From Rudaeicoccus suwonensis (GTDB lineage: Bacteria > Actinomycetota > Actinomycetes > Actinomycetales > Dermatophilaceae): 64,000 nucleotides of DNA. Numbering within the stretch: position 1 is the first letter of the stretch; each line of letters begins with the position of its first letter. The notes beneath the pieces were generated by a model. It saw only the letters and a program-made list of their open reading frames with translations. It was not told the origin of the DNA and did no database searches. The DNA lies in contig NZ_VIVQ01000003.1 in NCBI RefSeq assembly GCF_007829035.1, positions 62,001 to 126,000 of the forward strand, given 5' to 3'. Positions 54,919 through 63,210 of the stretch are shown here, one piece after another. The position numbers were made by a program, and so were the translations under genes.

Positions 54919-55866
54919 TCACGGGCGGACGTGTGCGGTGATCCTGTTGAGGTGATGCCACCAGCGGCGCTGCACCAGCAGCACGACGGCGCCGGCGATC
55001 GTCATACCGACCAGGTTGATGCCCAGTTGCGCGGCCGAGCCACCCATCTCACGCGGCGCCCACACCGCGAGCGCCAGCGCGAAGTTGCCCGCCGCCGGCA
55101 CCGTTGTCACCGAGATGAAGACCCCGACCATGGCCTGTGCCTTGTCCGTCGACAGTGCCAGGACGCCGGCGGCGCCCGCGAGGATCGCCACGATGAACGA
55201 CCAGATGTTCGGCTGCCAGATGAAGCTGGTCTCGGGACGCGGTCGCGTGACGTCGCCCGCGGTGATCTGGCCGAAGGCCCGGCCGATCAGCGCCAGCGCG
55301 GTGATGACGAGCACCGCGACGGCGAACGCGGTGACCAACAGGATCAGGCTGCGAGCGACCAGGCCCCAGTTGCGCAAGACAAGCGCGGTGCACAGCGACG
55401 CGACGGTTGCGAACTCCGGGCCCACCACCATCGCGCCCACGACGAGCACGGGGGAGTCGGTCACGACCGCGACGGCGGCCAGCGCGACGGCGATGATCAG
55501 GAACAGGTAATAACTCAGGGTCGAGCGAGCGCCCGCCTCGGCCTGCTCCTCGATCTGCGCCCAGATCACGGCATCATCCGGTTCCCCGATGGCGAGCCGG
55601 TCGATCATCGACGCGGCGCGATAGGGCGTCGCAGTCAGTGACGACACGTTGATGCCGCCGCGCTCGGCGAGGCCGGTGCGTTCGATCTCGTCCAGCAGGG
55701 TGCTCGCTGCTTCGCGCGCCACATCAGCCTCGAGCACGTCGCCGCGCGGTTTGGTGGCGATGCCGCGCTGGACACTGACGTTGGTGACGGCCTCGTTGTC
55801 GTTCAACAGGTCGCCGAGCAGACCGGTCAGGTCCGGCGGGGTGGTCAGCCGCAGGTGCACGAGCAT
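54919..55866 (-). CDS. DUF389 membrane protein
   Basis: A 315-residue protein. The first 115 residues are a cytoplasmic alpha/beta part (VHLRLTTPPDLTGLLGDLL, VSVQRGIATKPRGDVLEADVA); six helices follow, with the family hallmark SPVLVVGAMVVGPEFATVA near 145 (usually GAMLISPLMGPI). VTTVPAAGNFALAL is another conserved part. DUF389 proteins are widespread membrane proteins of unknown function. The long frame upstream to 56097 is not used; ATG 55866 suits the family. Confidence 0.85.
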   Translation of the reverse strand: MLVHLRLTTPPDLTGLLGDLLNDNEAVTNVSVQRGIATKPRGDVLEADVAREAASTLLDEIERTGLAERGGINVSSLTATPYRAASMIDRLAIGEPDDAVIWAQIEEQAEAGARSTLSYYLFLIIAVALAAVAVVTDSPVLVVGAMVVGPEFATVASLCTALVLRNWGLVARSLILLVTAFAVAVLVITALALIGRAFGQITAGDVTRPRPETSFIWQPNIWSFIVAILAGAAGVLALSTDKAQAMVGVFISVTTVPAAGNFALALAVWAPREMGGSAAQLGINLVGMTIAGAVVLLVQRRWWHHLNRITAHVRP

Positions 55867-56035
55867 GACCGCACAGTATTGCGACCGGGCTGTATGCCGT
55901 GGCTCCCGCGCTGGTGCGCAGCTGATAGGCCTGTTGACCTGACACACGATGCTGTTGTGATGCCTGGATAACAACGTCTGCTGCCAGGTCATCGATAAGT
56001 GGATCGTTGTCGTAGCGGCGTGATGGAGTGGAGCC

Positions 56036-56899
56036 ATGACGACAACGACGTTCACGCTGGCCGGACACACCGTTTCACGCATCGGGTTCGGCGCCATGCA
56101 ACTGCCGGGGCCCGGTGTCTTCGGCCCGCCGAGGGATCACGACCAGGCCATTGCGGTGCTGCGACGGGTGATCGAGCTCGGCATCAACCACATCGACACG
56201 TCGCAGTTCTACGGCCCGAATGTCTCCAACGAGTTGATCCGGGAGGCGCTTGCGCCATACCCGGCGGATCTGGTGCTGGTGTCCAAGGTCGGCGCCCGAC
56301 GTGACGGGTCGGGCAACTGGCTGCCGGCGCAGACGCCGAAGGAGCTCAAGGACGGTGTGCACGAAAATCTGAAAACCCTTGGTGTCGAGTCACTTCCGGC
56401 GGTGAACCTGCGCGTCATGTCGGCCGAAGAGCACCCCGGTCACGTCGAAGAGCCTTTCGAGGACCAGCTGACCGCCATGCGCGAACTCGTCGACGAAGGG
56501 TCGCTTGAGGCCTTCGGCGTCAGCACCGTCACCGAGGCACAGGTGCGGCTGGCCGCCGATGCGGGTGCGGTGTGCGTACAAAACGCCTTCAACCTGCTGC
56601 ACCGCGACGACGAGCCGGTGTTGCGGTTGTGCGAAGAGCGTGGCTTGGCATACGTGCCGTACTTCCCGCTGGGGTCGGCGTTCCCGAACATGCCCAAGGT
56701 GACCGAGGACCCGCGCGTCATCGGGCTCGCGCAGCAGCGTGACGTCACCCCGTCGCAGATCGGCCTGGCCTGGCTGCTCGCGCAGAGCGACAACCTGCTG
56801 CTGATTCCGGGCACCTCATCGGTGGGGCACTTGGAGGAGAACACCGCCGCGGGCCAGGTCGAGCTGACCGAGGAGGAGCTGGCCTCGTTGAGCGAATAG
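56036..56899 (+). CDS. Aldo/keto reductase
   Basis: A 287-residue TIM-barrel oxidoreductase. The conserved start (RIGFGAMQLPGPGVFG), catalytic Asp/Tyr in NHIDTSQFYGPN (about D55, Y60), catalytic Lys in LVLVSKVG (Lys about 84), and NADPH-binding end (IPGTSSVGHLEEN) are present. The usual histidine after strand 4 (DLxxxH) is replaced: the segment reads SLPAVNLRVM, so Arg/Met occupy that place. Related actinobacterial proteins with the same change exist. Substrate unknown. Confidence 0.88.
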   Translation: MTTTTFTLAGHTVSRIGFGAMQLPGPGVFGPPRDHDQAIAVLRRVIELGINHIDTSQFYGPNVSNELIREALAPYPADLVLVSKVGARRDGSGNWLPAQTPKELKDGVHENLKTLGVESLPAVNLRVMSAEEHPGHVEEPFEDQLTAMRELVDEGSLEAFGVSTVTEAQVRLAADAGAVCVQNAFNLLHRDDEPVLRLCEERGLAYVPYFPLGSAFPNMPKVTEDPRVIGLAQQRDVTPSQIGLAWLLAQSDNLLLIPGTSSVGHLEENTAAGQVELTEEELASLSE

Positions 56900-56935
56900 G
56901 GCGGGCGGCGGGGGAGCCCGTAGACTCCTGTGCCC

Positions 56936-58009
56936 GTGGCCCTCACCATCGGAATCGTCGGACTGCCCAACGTCGGCAAGTCCACCATGTTCAACGCCCT
57001 GACCAAGAACAACGTGCTCGCCGCGAACTATCCTTTCGCGACGATCGAGCCCAACGTGGGCGTCGTGCCGTTGCCGGACGCCCGGCTGCAGGGGCTGGCG
57101 GAGATCTTCAAGTCCGAGAAGATCCTGCCGGCGACGGTGTCCTTCGTCGACATCGCCGGAATCGTGCGCGGGGCCTCCGAGGGCGAGGGCCTGGGCAACA
57201 AGTTCCTGGCGAACATCCGCGAGGCGGACGCGATCTGCCAGGTGATCCGGGTCTTCAACGACGACGACGTGGTGCACGTCGACGGCAAGGTGTCGCCGGA
57301 GTCCGACATGGAGACGATCAACACCGAGCTGATCCTCGCCGACCTGCAGACTCTGGAGAAGGCGGTGCCGCGGCTGGAGAAAGAGGTCAAGGGCAAGAAG
57401 ACCGACAAGGCCGTGTATGACGCCGCCCTGGCCGCGCAGGAGCTGCTCGAAACCGGCGACACCTTGTTCAGCAAGGGTTTCGATGTCGCGCCGATCCGCG
57501 AGCTGGGGCTGCTGACCGGCAAGCCGTTCCTCTATGTGTTCAACCTTGACGAGGACCAGCTGTCCGACGAGGAGCTGCAGGCACGGTTGCAGTCGCTCGT
57601 CGCGCCGGCCGAGGCGATCTTCCTCAATGCCAAGCTCGAGATGGATCTGGCGGAGATGTCAGAAGCGGATGCGCTCGAGATGCTGCAGTCCTTCGGCGCG
57701 ACCGAGTCGGGCCTGAATCAGTTGGCGCACAAAGGTTTCAACACCCTCGGCTTGCAGACGTATCTGACCGCCGGCCCCAAGGAGACACGCGCTTGGACCA
57801 TCCACCGCGGGTGGACGGCGCCGCAGGCGGCGGGTGTCATCCACACCGACTTCCAGAAGGGCTTCATCAAAGCCGAGATCATCTCGTATGACGATCTCAT
57901 CGCCCTGCGCTCGGTGGCCGAAGCCCGCGCGGCCGGAAAGGCGCGCATGGAGGGCAAGGACTACGTCATGCAGGACGGCGACGTGGTGGAGTTCCGCTTC
58001 AACGTCTAG
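56936..58009 (+). CDS. ychF: Redox-regulated ATPase YchF/OLA1
   Basis: A 357-residue Obg-family ATPase. G1 GLPNVGKST (9-17), G3 [19 protein letters not shown], and the altered G4 NLDE (YVFNLDEDQ) that lets YchF prefer ATP; coiled-coil middle; C-terminal TGS domain ([20 protein letters not shown] ... [13 protein letters not shown]). It binds ribosomes and helps stress control. The GTG at 56936 gives the family start MALTIGIVG; a GTG at 56930 would add two residues. Confidence 0.95.
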   Translation: MALTIGIVGLPNVGKSTMFNALTKNNVLAANYPFATIEPNVGVVPLPDARLQGLAEIFKSEKILPATVSFVDIAGIVRGASEGEGLGNKFLANIREADAICQVIRVFNDDDVVHVDGKVSPESDMETINTELILADLQTLEKAVPRLEKEVKGKKTDKAVYDAALAAQELLETGDTLFSKGFDVAPIRELGLLTGKPFLYVFNLDEDQLSDEELQARLQSLVAPAEAIFLNAKLEMDLAEMSEADALEMLQSFGATESGLNQLAHKGFNTLGLQTYLTAGPKETRAWTIHRGWTAPQAAGVIHTDFQKGFIKAEIISYDDLIALRSVAEARAAGKARMEGKDYVMQDGDVVEFRFNV

Positions 58010-58094
58010 GGCTGTTGCCGGCTGTCGAGGAGCCACTGGGCTCTCGAACCGGCCGAGGCAGTGTGCGCTGAGGCGCCGGTCGCCCCATGCCACT

Positions 58095-59549
58095 TCAGCC
58101 GAAGTGGCGGATGAAGCCGTTGGGTGGAGCGTACGTCTGCCAACCGTCGATAACTCCCGTGGATACGAATTCCCCTACAGTGCCGGCGAATTCGTGGGCG
58201 AGGGCGCGTTCTGCGGCACCGACTCCGGACAGTGACGCGCTTGACGAAAACGCATCGAAGGTGTTGAACAAGAACGGCAGCTCGACGCAGTGTGTGGCGC
58301 CCAGAGCGTGCGGGTCATCGGCCGGCGCATAGTCGAACTGGTAGACGTAGGTCGTGCTGCCACCGTCTGCATGGTGGTCGGCGATCGCCACTGAGTCGTC
58401 CCTGAAAAGCGCGTCCGTCTGCACGGCCGTGAAGATCTGCGCCGGCGTCCGGCCAGATAGGCGCGCTGCATGCCGCTCGTAAGTGGCACGGGCGGACGGC
58501 TCGCCGACCGCGGCGGTGAGCAGGCCGAGCGCGGCCTCAATGGTGAGCTGCTGGATGCGCGGATCGAACGCGAAGAACGCCGTGGACTCATCGTGAGTGG
58601 TGCCGATCATCAGTGGCTTGCCGTCGATTCCGCCGGCGGGCACCGCTTCATGGGGCGCGCGTGGCACCCCGGCCGCGCCGAGCACGGGATACATCGGCGG
58701 TGCTGCGTTGCCCGGCACCGACACCTGCCGAGCGAGTTGACCGTAAGCGTCGAGCAACTGCTGAGCAGGTATGTCGCGCAACGCCTTCCCGTAGTCGGAT
58801 CCGGTGGCGATGCCCAGCAGACGGAGGTATGCCTCGGCGTGCTCGGCGGCATGTTGCGGATCCTGCGGTTCAAGACCGAACGGGCCGCTCTGCAGCAGCA
58901 GTCGCGACACCGATGGTCCTGTCGTCGGGTCCAGCCCGAGCAGCAGCGCGGAGTACGCGCCTGCGGACTGGCCGCCGACCGTGACGACGCCGGGGTCACC
59001 ACCGAACGAGGCGACATTTTCCAGGGTCCAGCGCACCACGGCTCCCTGGTCCTGCGGGCCGAGGTTGGCTGCACCGATCTGTGGCAGGTAAAGGTAGCCA
59101 AGAGGTCCGACGCGATAGTTCGCCGTCACCACGACGATGTCGCAGAGTTCGGCAAGGCGCCTCCCGTCATACCAATCCCAACCACCGCTGCCACTGGTGA
59201 ACCCACCGCCATGCCACCAGATCAGCACGGGGCGGGCCGACCCGGGCTCGCCCACCGCCGCCAGCGGAGTGAACACATTGACGGTGAGGCAACCAGCTTC
59301 GTCCCAGTCAGGAGTTCGGGCGCCCTGGATGTGCTCCAGCCGAGATGCTGACTGGGGCACCGACGGACCGGCCAGGACCGCGTCGCGCACTCCACTCCAC
59401 CCCGGATGCGGTTGCGGCGGGGCGAAACGCAGTGCACCCACCGGCGGCGCGGCATACGGGATACCGCGGAAGCTGACGGCATCACCCTCGACGATCCCCT
59501 GCACCGTGCCTCGGCTGGTGTCGACAGTGAGCTGGACGAGATCGGTCAT
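58095..59549 (-). CDS. Type B carboxylesterase
   Basis: A 484-residue serine esterase. Family motifs: VSFRGIPYAAPPVGALRF at the start, EAGCLTVNVFTP, WWHGGGFTSGSGG as oxyanion hole, VTVGGQSAGAYS with Ser about 190, and THCVELPFLFNTF with His about 410 near the end. No signal peptide is visible, so intracellular. The ATG 59549 follows GGAG; an ATG at 59591 is also in frame. Converges with ychF; a small hairpin (58089-58108) covers its stop. Confidence 0.88.
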   Translation of the reverse strand: MTDLVQLTVDTSRGTVQGIVEGDAVSFRGIPYAAPPVGALRFAPPQPHPGWSGVRDAVLAGPSVPQSASRLEHIQGARTPDWDEAGCLTVNVFTPLAAVGEPGSARPVLIWWHGGGFTSGSGGWDWYDGRRLAELCDIVVVTANYRVGPLGYLYLPQIGAANLGPQDQGAVVRWTLENVASFGGDPGVVTVGGQSAGAYSALLLGLDPTTGPSVSRLLLQSGPFGLEPQDPQHAAEHAEAYLRLLGIATGSDYGKALRDIPAQQLLDAYGQLARQVSVPGNAAPPMYPVLGAAGVPRAPHEAVPAGGIDGKPLMIGTTHDESTAFFAFDPRIQQLTIEAALGLLTAAVGEPSARATYERHAARLSGRTPAQIFTAVQTDALFRDDSVAIADHHADGGSTTYVYQFDYAPADDPHALGATHCVELPFLFNTFDAFSSSASLSGVGAAERALAHEFAGTVGEFVSTGVIDGWQTYAPPNGFIRHFG

Positions 59550-59662
59550 GGTGCGCTCCAGGATCTGCAGGCTGTACGGGTCACGGTCGTTCATGCGCCA
59601 CATCGGCGTGATCTGCAGGATGCACCCTGTCGGGACCCAGGCAACCATCGCACCATTCGAGA

Positions 59663-60352
59663 ATGGACCACCGGATCATCTCGTCTCGCCGCGGGGTACT
59701 GACTGTTGTGACCGCGACGCTGGCCAGTGGCAGCCTCGCAGCCTGCGCAAGCTCCGCCGGCGACAGGCGCACCTCACTTCAGACGGCTGGTGCGGTCGCT
59801 GCGGACGACACCGTGATGATCGTCCGCCACGCGGAGAAGCCGGAGGGTGGAGGCGCGCCATACGGCGTCACTGCGCAAGGTGATGTCGATGCCGAGTCGC
59901 TCACGGTCACCGGATGGTCGCGAGCTGGTGCGTTGGTCGGCCTGTTCGACCCGTTCGACGTGAACGGTCCGATCGAGCCACGTGCCGGGCTGCAGCGACC
60001 TGAGCGGCTGGTGGCAGCTGATCCTGCCGACGGCAGTGCCCGTCCGGTCGAGACGCTCACGCCGTTGAGCGAACGGCTGCAGATATCCATCGAAAGTTCC
60101 TGGCCGAAGAAAAGTGCTGCGACGGTGGCCGCTGCACTGCGCAGCTCTCGCGGCGCCACCTTGGTCGCGTGGCAACACCAGGACATCCCGGCGATCGCAG
60201 AAGCGCTCGGCAGGTCCGAACCGGCTGTTCCGAGCAAGTGGCCGGGGGACCGGTTCGACGTCGTCTGGGTCTTTCGAAGGCGCGGGAGCGGCTGGGTCTT
60301 TTCGCAGGTGCCACAACTGCTGCTGGCAGGCGATCGGGACACGACGATCTGA
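59663..60352 (+). CDS. Histidine-phosphatase-like lipoprotein
   Basis: A 229-residue exported protein. The N-terminus has a twin-arginine-like motif (SSRRGVLT, 7-14) and a lipobox LAAC (25-28), so a lipoprotein, maybe Tat-exported. The mature part has the phosphohistidine motif MIVRHAEKP (R55-H56) and the second His in LVAWQHQDIP, as in the histidine phosphatase superfamily. It is likely a surface phosphatase; substrate unknown. Confidence 0.8.
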   Translation: MDHRIISSRRGVLTVVTATLASGSLAACASSAGDRRTSLQTAGAVAADDTVMIVRHAEKPEGGGAPYGVTAQGDVDAESLTVTGWSRAGALVGLFDPFDVNGPIEPRAGLQRPERLVAADPADGSARPVETLTPLSERLQISIESSWPKKSAATVAAALRSSRGATLVAWQHQDIPAIAEALGRSEPAVPSKWPGDRFDVVWVFRRRGSGWVFSQVPQLLLAGDRDTTI

Positions 60353-60460
60353 GGGTCGCAACCTCTCGAAAGCCGATGACGGTTCCCACGCTCGCGGCCG
60401 GTGGACTGTGTTGCACTGGATGTGTCCGGTCAACCGGCTTCCCGCGCAAAGGTGGCAATG

Positions 60461-61675
60461 ATGAACGACCAGAGCACCGACCTTTCCTACGACTACGTCA
60501 TCGTCGGCGCAGGCATCGCCGCCGCAGCTGCAGTGAAGGGCATCCGCGCGCTGGACGAAACAGGCACGGTCGCGATCTTCGGCGCCGAGTCCGATGCGCC
60601 GGTCTATCGGCCGGATCTGTCGAAAACGCTGTGGTTGGAGGCGGACAAGGAGCTCGGCGACTCGCGACTGCTCGATGACGAGACGTCGGTCACCGAGAGG
60701 TATGGCGCAGCCGTCGCGTCGGTTGCGCCGACGGAGCACCAGCTGTCGCTGGCCGACGGCACGACCGTCGGCTTCGGGAAGCTGCTGCTGGCGACCGGCT
60801 CGCGGCCGCGCGTCGGCGGCATACAGCCCGGTGACCGGGTCGTTTATTACCGCACCGCTGCCGACTACCGGCGACTGCGCGAGTTGGCGAAGCCCGGAGC
60901 ACATATCGCGGTCGTGGGTGGTGGCTACATCGGCTCCGAGATCGCAGCAGCGTTGTCACAGAACGACATTCGGGTCACGCTCGTCGTGCCCGACGAGTTG
61001 GTCCTGCAGCACATGCTGCCGGAGAGCCTGGCGCGGCACGCAACCGAGGCGTTGCAGGCGCACGGTGTCACGATCGTGCACGGCAGCCTCGACTCCGGCT
61101 CGGCCTCGGACGCCGATGTGACTCTGCAACTGACCGACGGCACCGAGATCACCGCCGACGCGGCTGTCGTCGGGATCGGTGCGACGCCCGAGACTGCGCT
61201 CGCCGAAGCCGCCGGGATCGGCGTCGACAACGGCATCGTCGTCGACGAGACGCTGCGCACCGGCGCAGCCGACGTCTACGCCGCGGGCGATGTCGCGTCA
61301 TATCCGGACGCTCTGCTGGGTCGGCGCCGGGTCGAGCACGCCGACGCCGCCGAATCGATGGGGGAGGCCGCCGGGCGATCGATGGCCGGCGCGGTTGACG
61401 CCTACACGCACACGCCGTTCTTCTGGTCCGACCTGTATGACGACGGCTACGAGGCGATCGGTGAAACCTCCACTGCGCTGGTCACTTTCGAGGACTGGAA
61501 TGACGACAGGACCGCGGTCGTCGTCTACTACCTGACCGACGCCGGAAAGGTCCGCGGAGCGTTGTTGTGGAACACCTGGGACTCGGTGCCCAAGGCACAG
61601 GCGGTCATCGCCGAAACGGCATCGACTCCGGTGTCGGATCCGAGCGAGCTGAAGGGCCGGATTCCTCCGGGCTGA
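60461..61675 (+). CDS. FAD/NAD(P)-dependent oxidoreductase, ferredoxin reductase-like
   Basis: A 404-residue flavoprotein. First dinucleotide site YDYVIVGAGIAAAAAVKGIR (near 9-28), second NAD(P) site IAVVGGGYIGSEIAAAL near 150, and FAD motif DVYAAGDVA near 275. The C-terminal domain (YDDGYEAIGETSTALVTF) is like the AIF/rubredoxin reductase type. No ferredoxin or oxygenase partner is nearby. ATG at 60461, 8 bases after AAAGG; another ATG is three bases earlier. Confidence 0.88.
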   Translation: MNDQSTDLSYDYVIVGAGIAAAAAVKGIRALDETGTVAIFGAESDAPVYRPDLSKTLWLEADKELGDSRLLDDETSVTERYGAAVASVAPTEHQLSLADGTTVGFGKLLLATGSRPRVGGIQPGDRVVYYRTAADYRRLRELAKPGAHIAVVGGGYIGSEIAAALSQNDIRVTLVVPDELVLQHMLPESLARHATEALQAHGVTIVHGSLDSGSASDADVTLQLTDGTEITADAAVVGIGATPETALAEAAGIGVDNGIVVDETLRTGAADVYAAGDVASYPDALLGRRRVEHADAAESMGEAAGRSMAGAVDAYTHTPFFWSDLYDDGYEAIGETSTALVTFEDWNDDRTAVVVYYLTDAGKVRGALLWNTWDSVPKAQAVIAETASTPVSDPSELKGRIPPG

Positions 61676-61756
61676 GGTCATCGGCCTCGCCCAGCAGGCT
61701 CACAGTGTTCGCCCGGAAGATGAAAACGACAGACCATCGCATCGAAGGAGTGGGAC

Positions 61757-62656
61757 GTGGCATTCGGTCGCCGGGATCAGGGGCAGGACAACGCGCAGCA
61801 GATGCCGCAGGGGCAGGTCCAGGCGCAAGGTCAACAGGTGCCGGCCGAGTCGGGCACGCAGCTGCCGCCGGCGGCGATGCAACGAGTGCAGCGTCTGGCA
61901 CAGCGCGAGCAGCAGGACAAAGGCGCCTTCACCTCCGACCTGTCGGTCAACGAATTCGTCCTCGTGCACAAGCTCGGGTTCGAACCGCTCGGCTACGTGA
62001 TGGGTACCTCGATCTACCACATCGGCTACCAGTTCCAGAACTGGGGACGATCGATGGAACTCGAGGTCCTCTCGGCGGCGATGTTCCACGCCCGCTCGCT
62101 GGCGATCGAGCGGATGCGCAGTGAAGCCCACGCCCTCGGCGCAGACGGAGTCGTCGGTGTGAACCTGCGGATCCAGCGATATGCCTGGCAGCAGGGCGAA
62201 TTGGAGTTCATGGCGGAAGGCACCGCCATACGTGCGCGGCAGCCCAATCCGGCGTACAAGCTGCGTGACGGCGGCCCGTTCACGAGTGACTTGTCGGGCC
62301 AGGATTTCTACACCCTCGTGCGTGCAGGGCACTTCCCGCGGGCGTTCGTCTTCGGAGCCTGCGTCTATCACGTTGCGCACCAAGGACTTCGGCAGACTTT
62401 GAAGATGGCGGGCCAGAACATGGAGATGCCGCAGTTCACCGAAGCGGCATACACCGCAAGGGAATTGGCGATGACTCGGATGGAGGACGAAGCCAACAAA
62501 TTCGGTGCCGACGGCATCGTCGGGGTCACCACCGGGGTGAACGCCCATGTGTGGGGCGAGCATGCCTCGGAGTTCCTCGCTGTCGGCACCGGCGTGGTCA
62601 GCTCCCCGGAGAGCGGGCTGCCGGAGCCCACGATGATCATGTCGCTGAACGTCTGA
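61757..62656 (+). CDS. Tandem YbjQ (DUF74) domain protein
   Basis: A 299-residue cytoplasmic protein. After a Gln/Pro-rich 50-residue N-terminus come two related domains: about 60-160 (FTSDLSVNEFVLVHKLGFEPLGYVMG ... LGADGVVGVNLRIQ; core pattern) and about 172-290 (FTSDLSGQDFYTLVRAGHFP ... FGADGIVGVTTGVN). Both have the YbjQ pentamer-type fold features (ARxLAxxRMxxEAxxxGADGxVGV). YbjQ proteins are called heavy-metal-binding, but the usual metal ligands are not obvious. It overlaps the next gene (TGATG). Confidence 0.8.
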   Translation: MAFGRRDQGQDNAQQMPQGQVQAQGQQVPAESGTQLPPAAMQRVQRLAQREQQDKGAFTSDLSVNEFVLVHKLGFEPLGYVMGTSIYHIGYQFQNWGRSMELEVLSAAMFHARSLAIERMRSEAHALGADGVVGVNLRIQRYAWQQGELEFMAEGTAIRARQPNPAYKLRDGGPFTSDLSGQDFYTLVRAGHFPRAFVFGACVYHVAHQGLRQTLKMAGQNMEMPQFTEAAYTARELAMTRMEDEANKFGADGIVGVTTGVNAHVWGEHASEFLAVGTGVVSSPESGLPEPTMIMSLNV

Positions 62657-63180
62657 TGGTCTTCGGTCGCGGGCGGCGTGAGCGCAACCTCATGCCGCCG
62701 CCTCCGGAGTACGGGCCGTCGGTGCCGAAACCGTTCTCGGAGTTGATGACTCAGGGTCCGATGACGCCGTTGGAGCGGCTGGCTCGGCAGTCGCGAATCC
62801 CTGACGAGGCGCGCACCCTCGTCGTCCAGATCGACACCGAAGCCACCCAGGCGGTGCAGTACATCGCTGCCCACGGCATCACCGGCCTGGAGGCCTTCGA
62901 GGTCGAGCGCATCCGCGACGAACACGCGCCGGCATCGGTGCGGTCCTACCTCGATCTGCCGCCGGGCACCGCCGACACCGTGCCACTGCAAGACGGTCGC
63001 ACCGGCACTCAGTTGCTCATCGACGAGCTCGAGGTCTTGCTCAACGCCGTGCGCAAAGCAGTTGCAGCAGTGGGCGTTTCGGGTCAAGTCCAGGCAGTGG
63101 TCAATCACCGGTTCCTGGTCGACAAGTATGGCGACCGTGACCTGCGCCTCAGTCTCGACGAGCCGGACCAGCGCGACTGA
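62656..63180 (+). CDS. Conserved hypothetical partner of the YbjQ protein
   Basis: A 174-residue protein of unknown function. The N-terminal 30 residues are Arg/Pro-rich and resemble the start of the upstream gene's product (FGRGRRER / FGRRDQG). The rest is alpha/beta with ARTLVVQIDTEATQAVQYIAAHGITG and a C-terminal VVNHRFLVDKYGDRDLRLSLDE. No motif of a known enzyme. The start at 62656 overlaps the YbjQ stop by one base, and a joint role is likely. Confidence 0.65.
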   Translation: MVFGRGRRERNLMPPPPEYGPSVPKPFSELMTQGPMTPLERLARQSRIPDEARTLVVQIDTEATQAVQYIAAHGITGLEAFEVERIRDEHAPASVRSYLDLPPGTADTVPLQDGRTGTQLLIDELEVLLNAVRKAVAAVGVSGQVQAVVNHRFLVDKYGDRDLRLSLDEPDQRD

Positions 63181-63210
63181 CAGTTGCAACAACCTCGAAA
63201 GTGAGACGGC

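Noticed and set aside
55987-56000. GGTCATCGATAAGT upstream of the aldo/keto reductase, like the LacI operators
   Set aside because: Ten of the twelve core positions match, but both mismatches break symmetry and the gene has no link to galactosides; kept out of the regulon.
58089-58108. GCCACTTC/GAAGTGGC hairpin between ychF and the esterase
   Set aside because: Only 8 bp, no T-run, and it includes the end of the esterase coding region; too weak to call a terminator.
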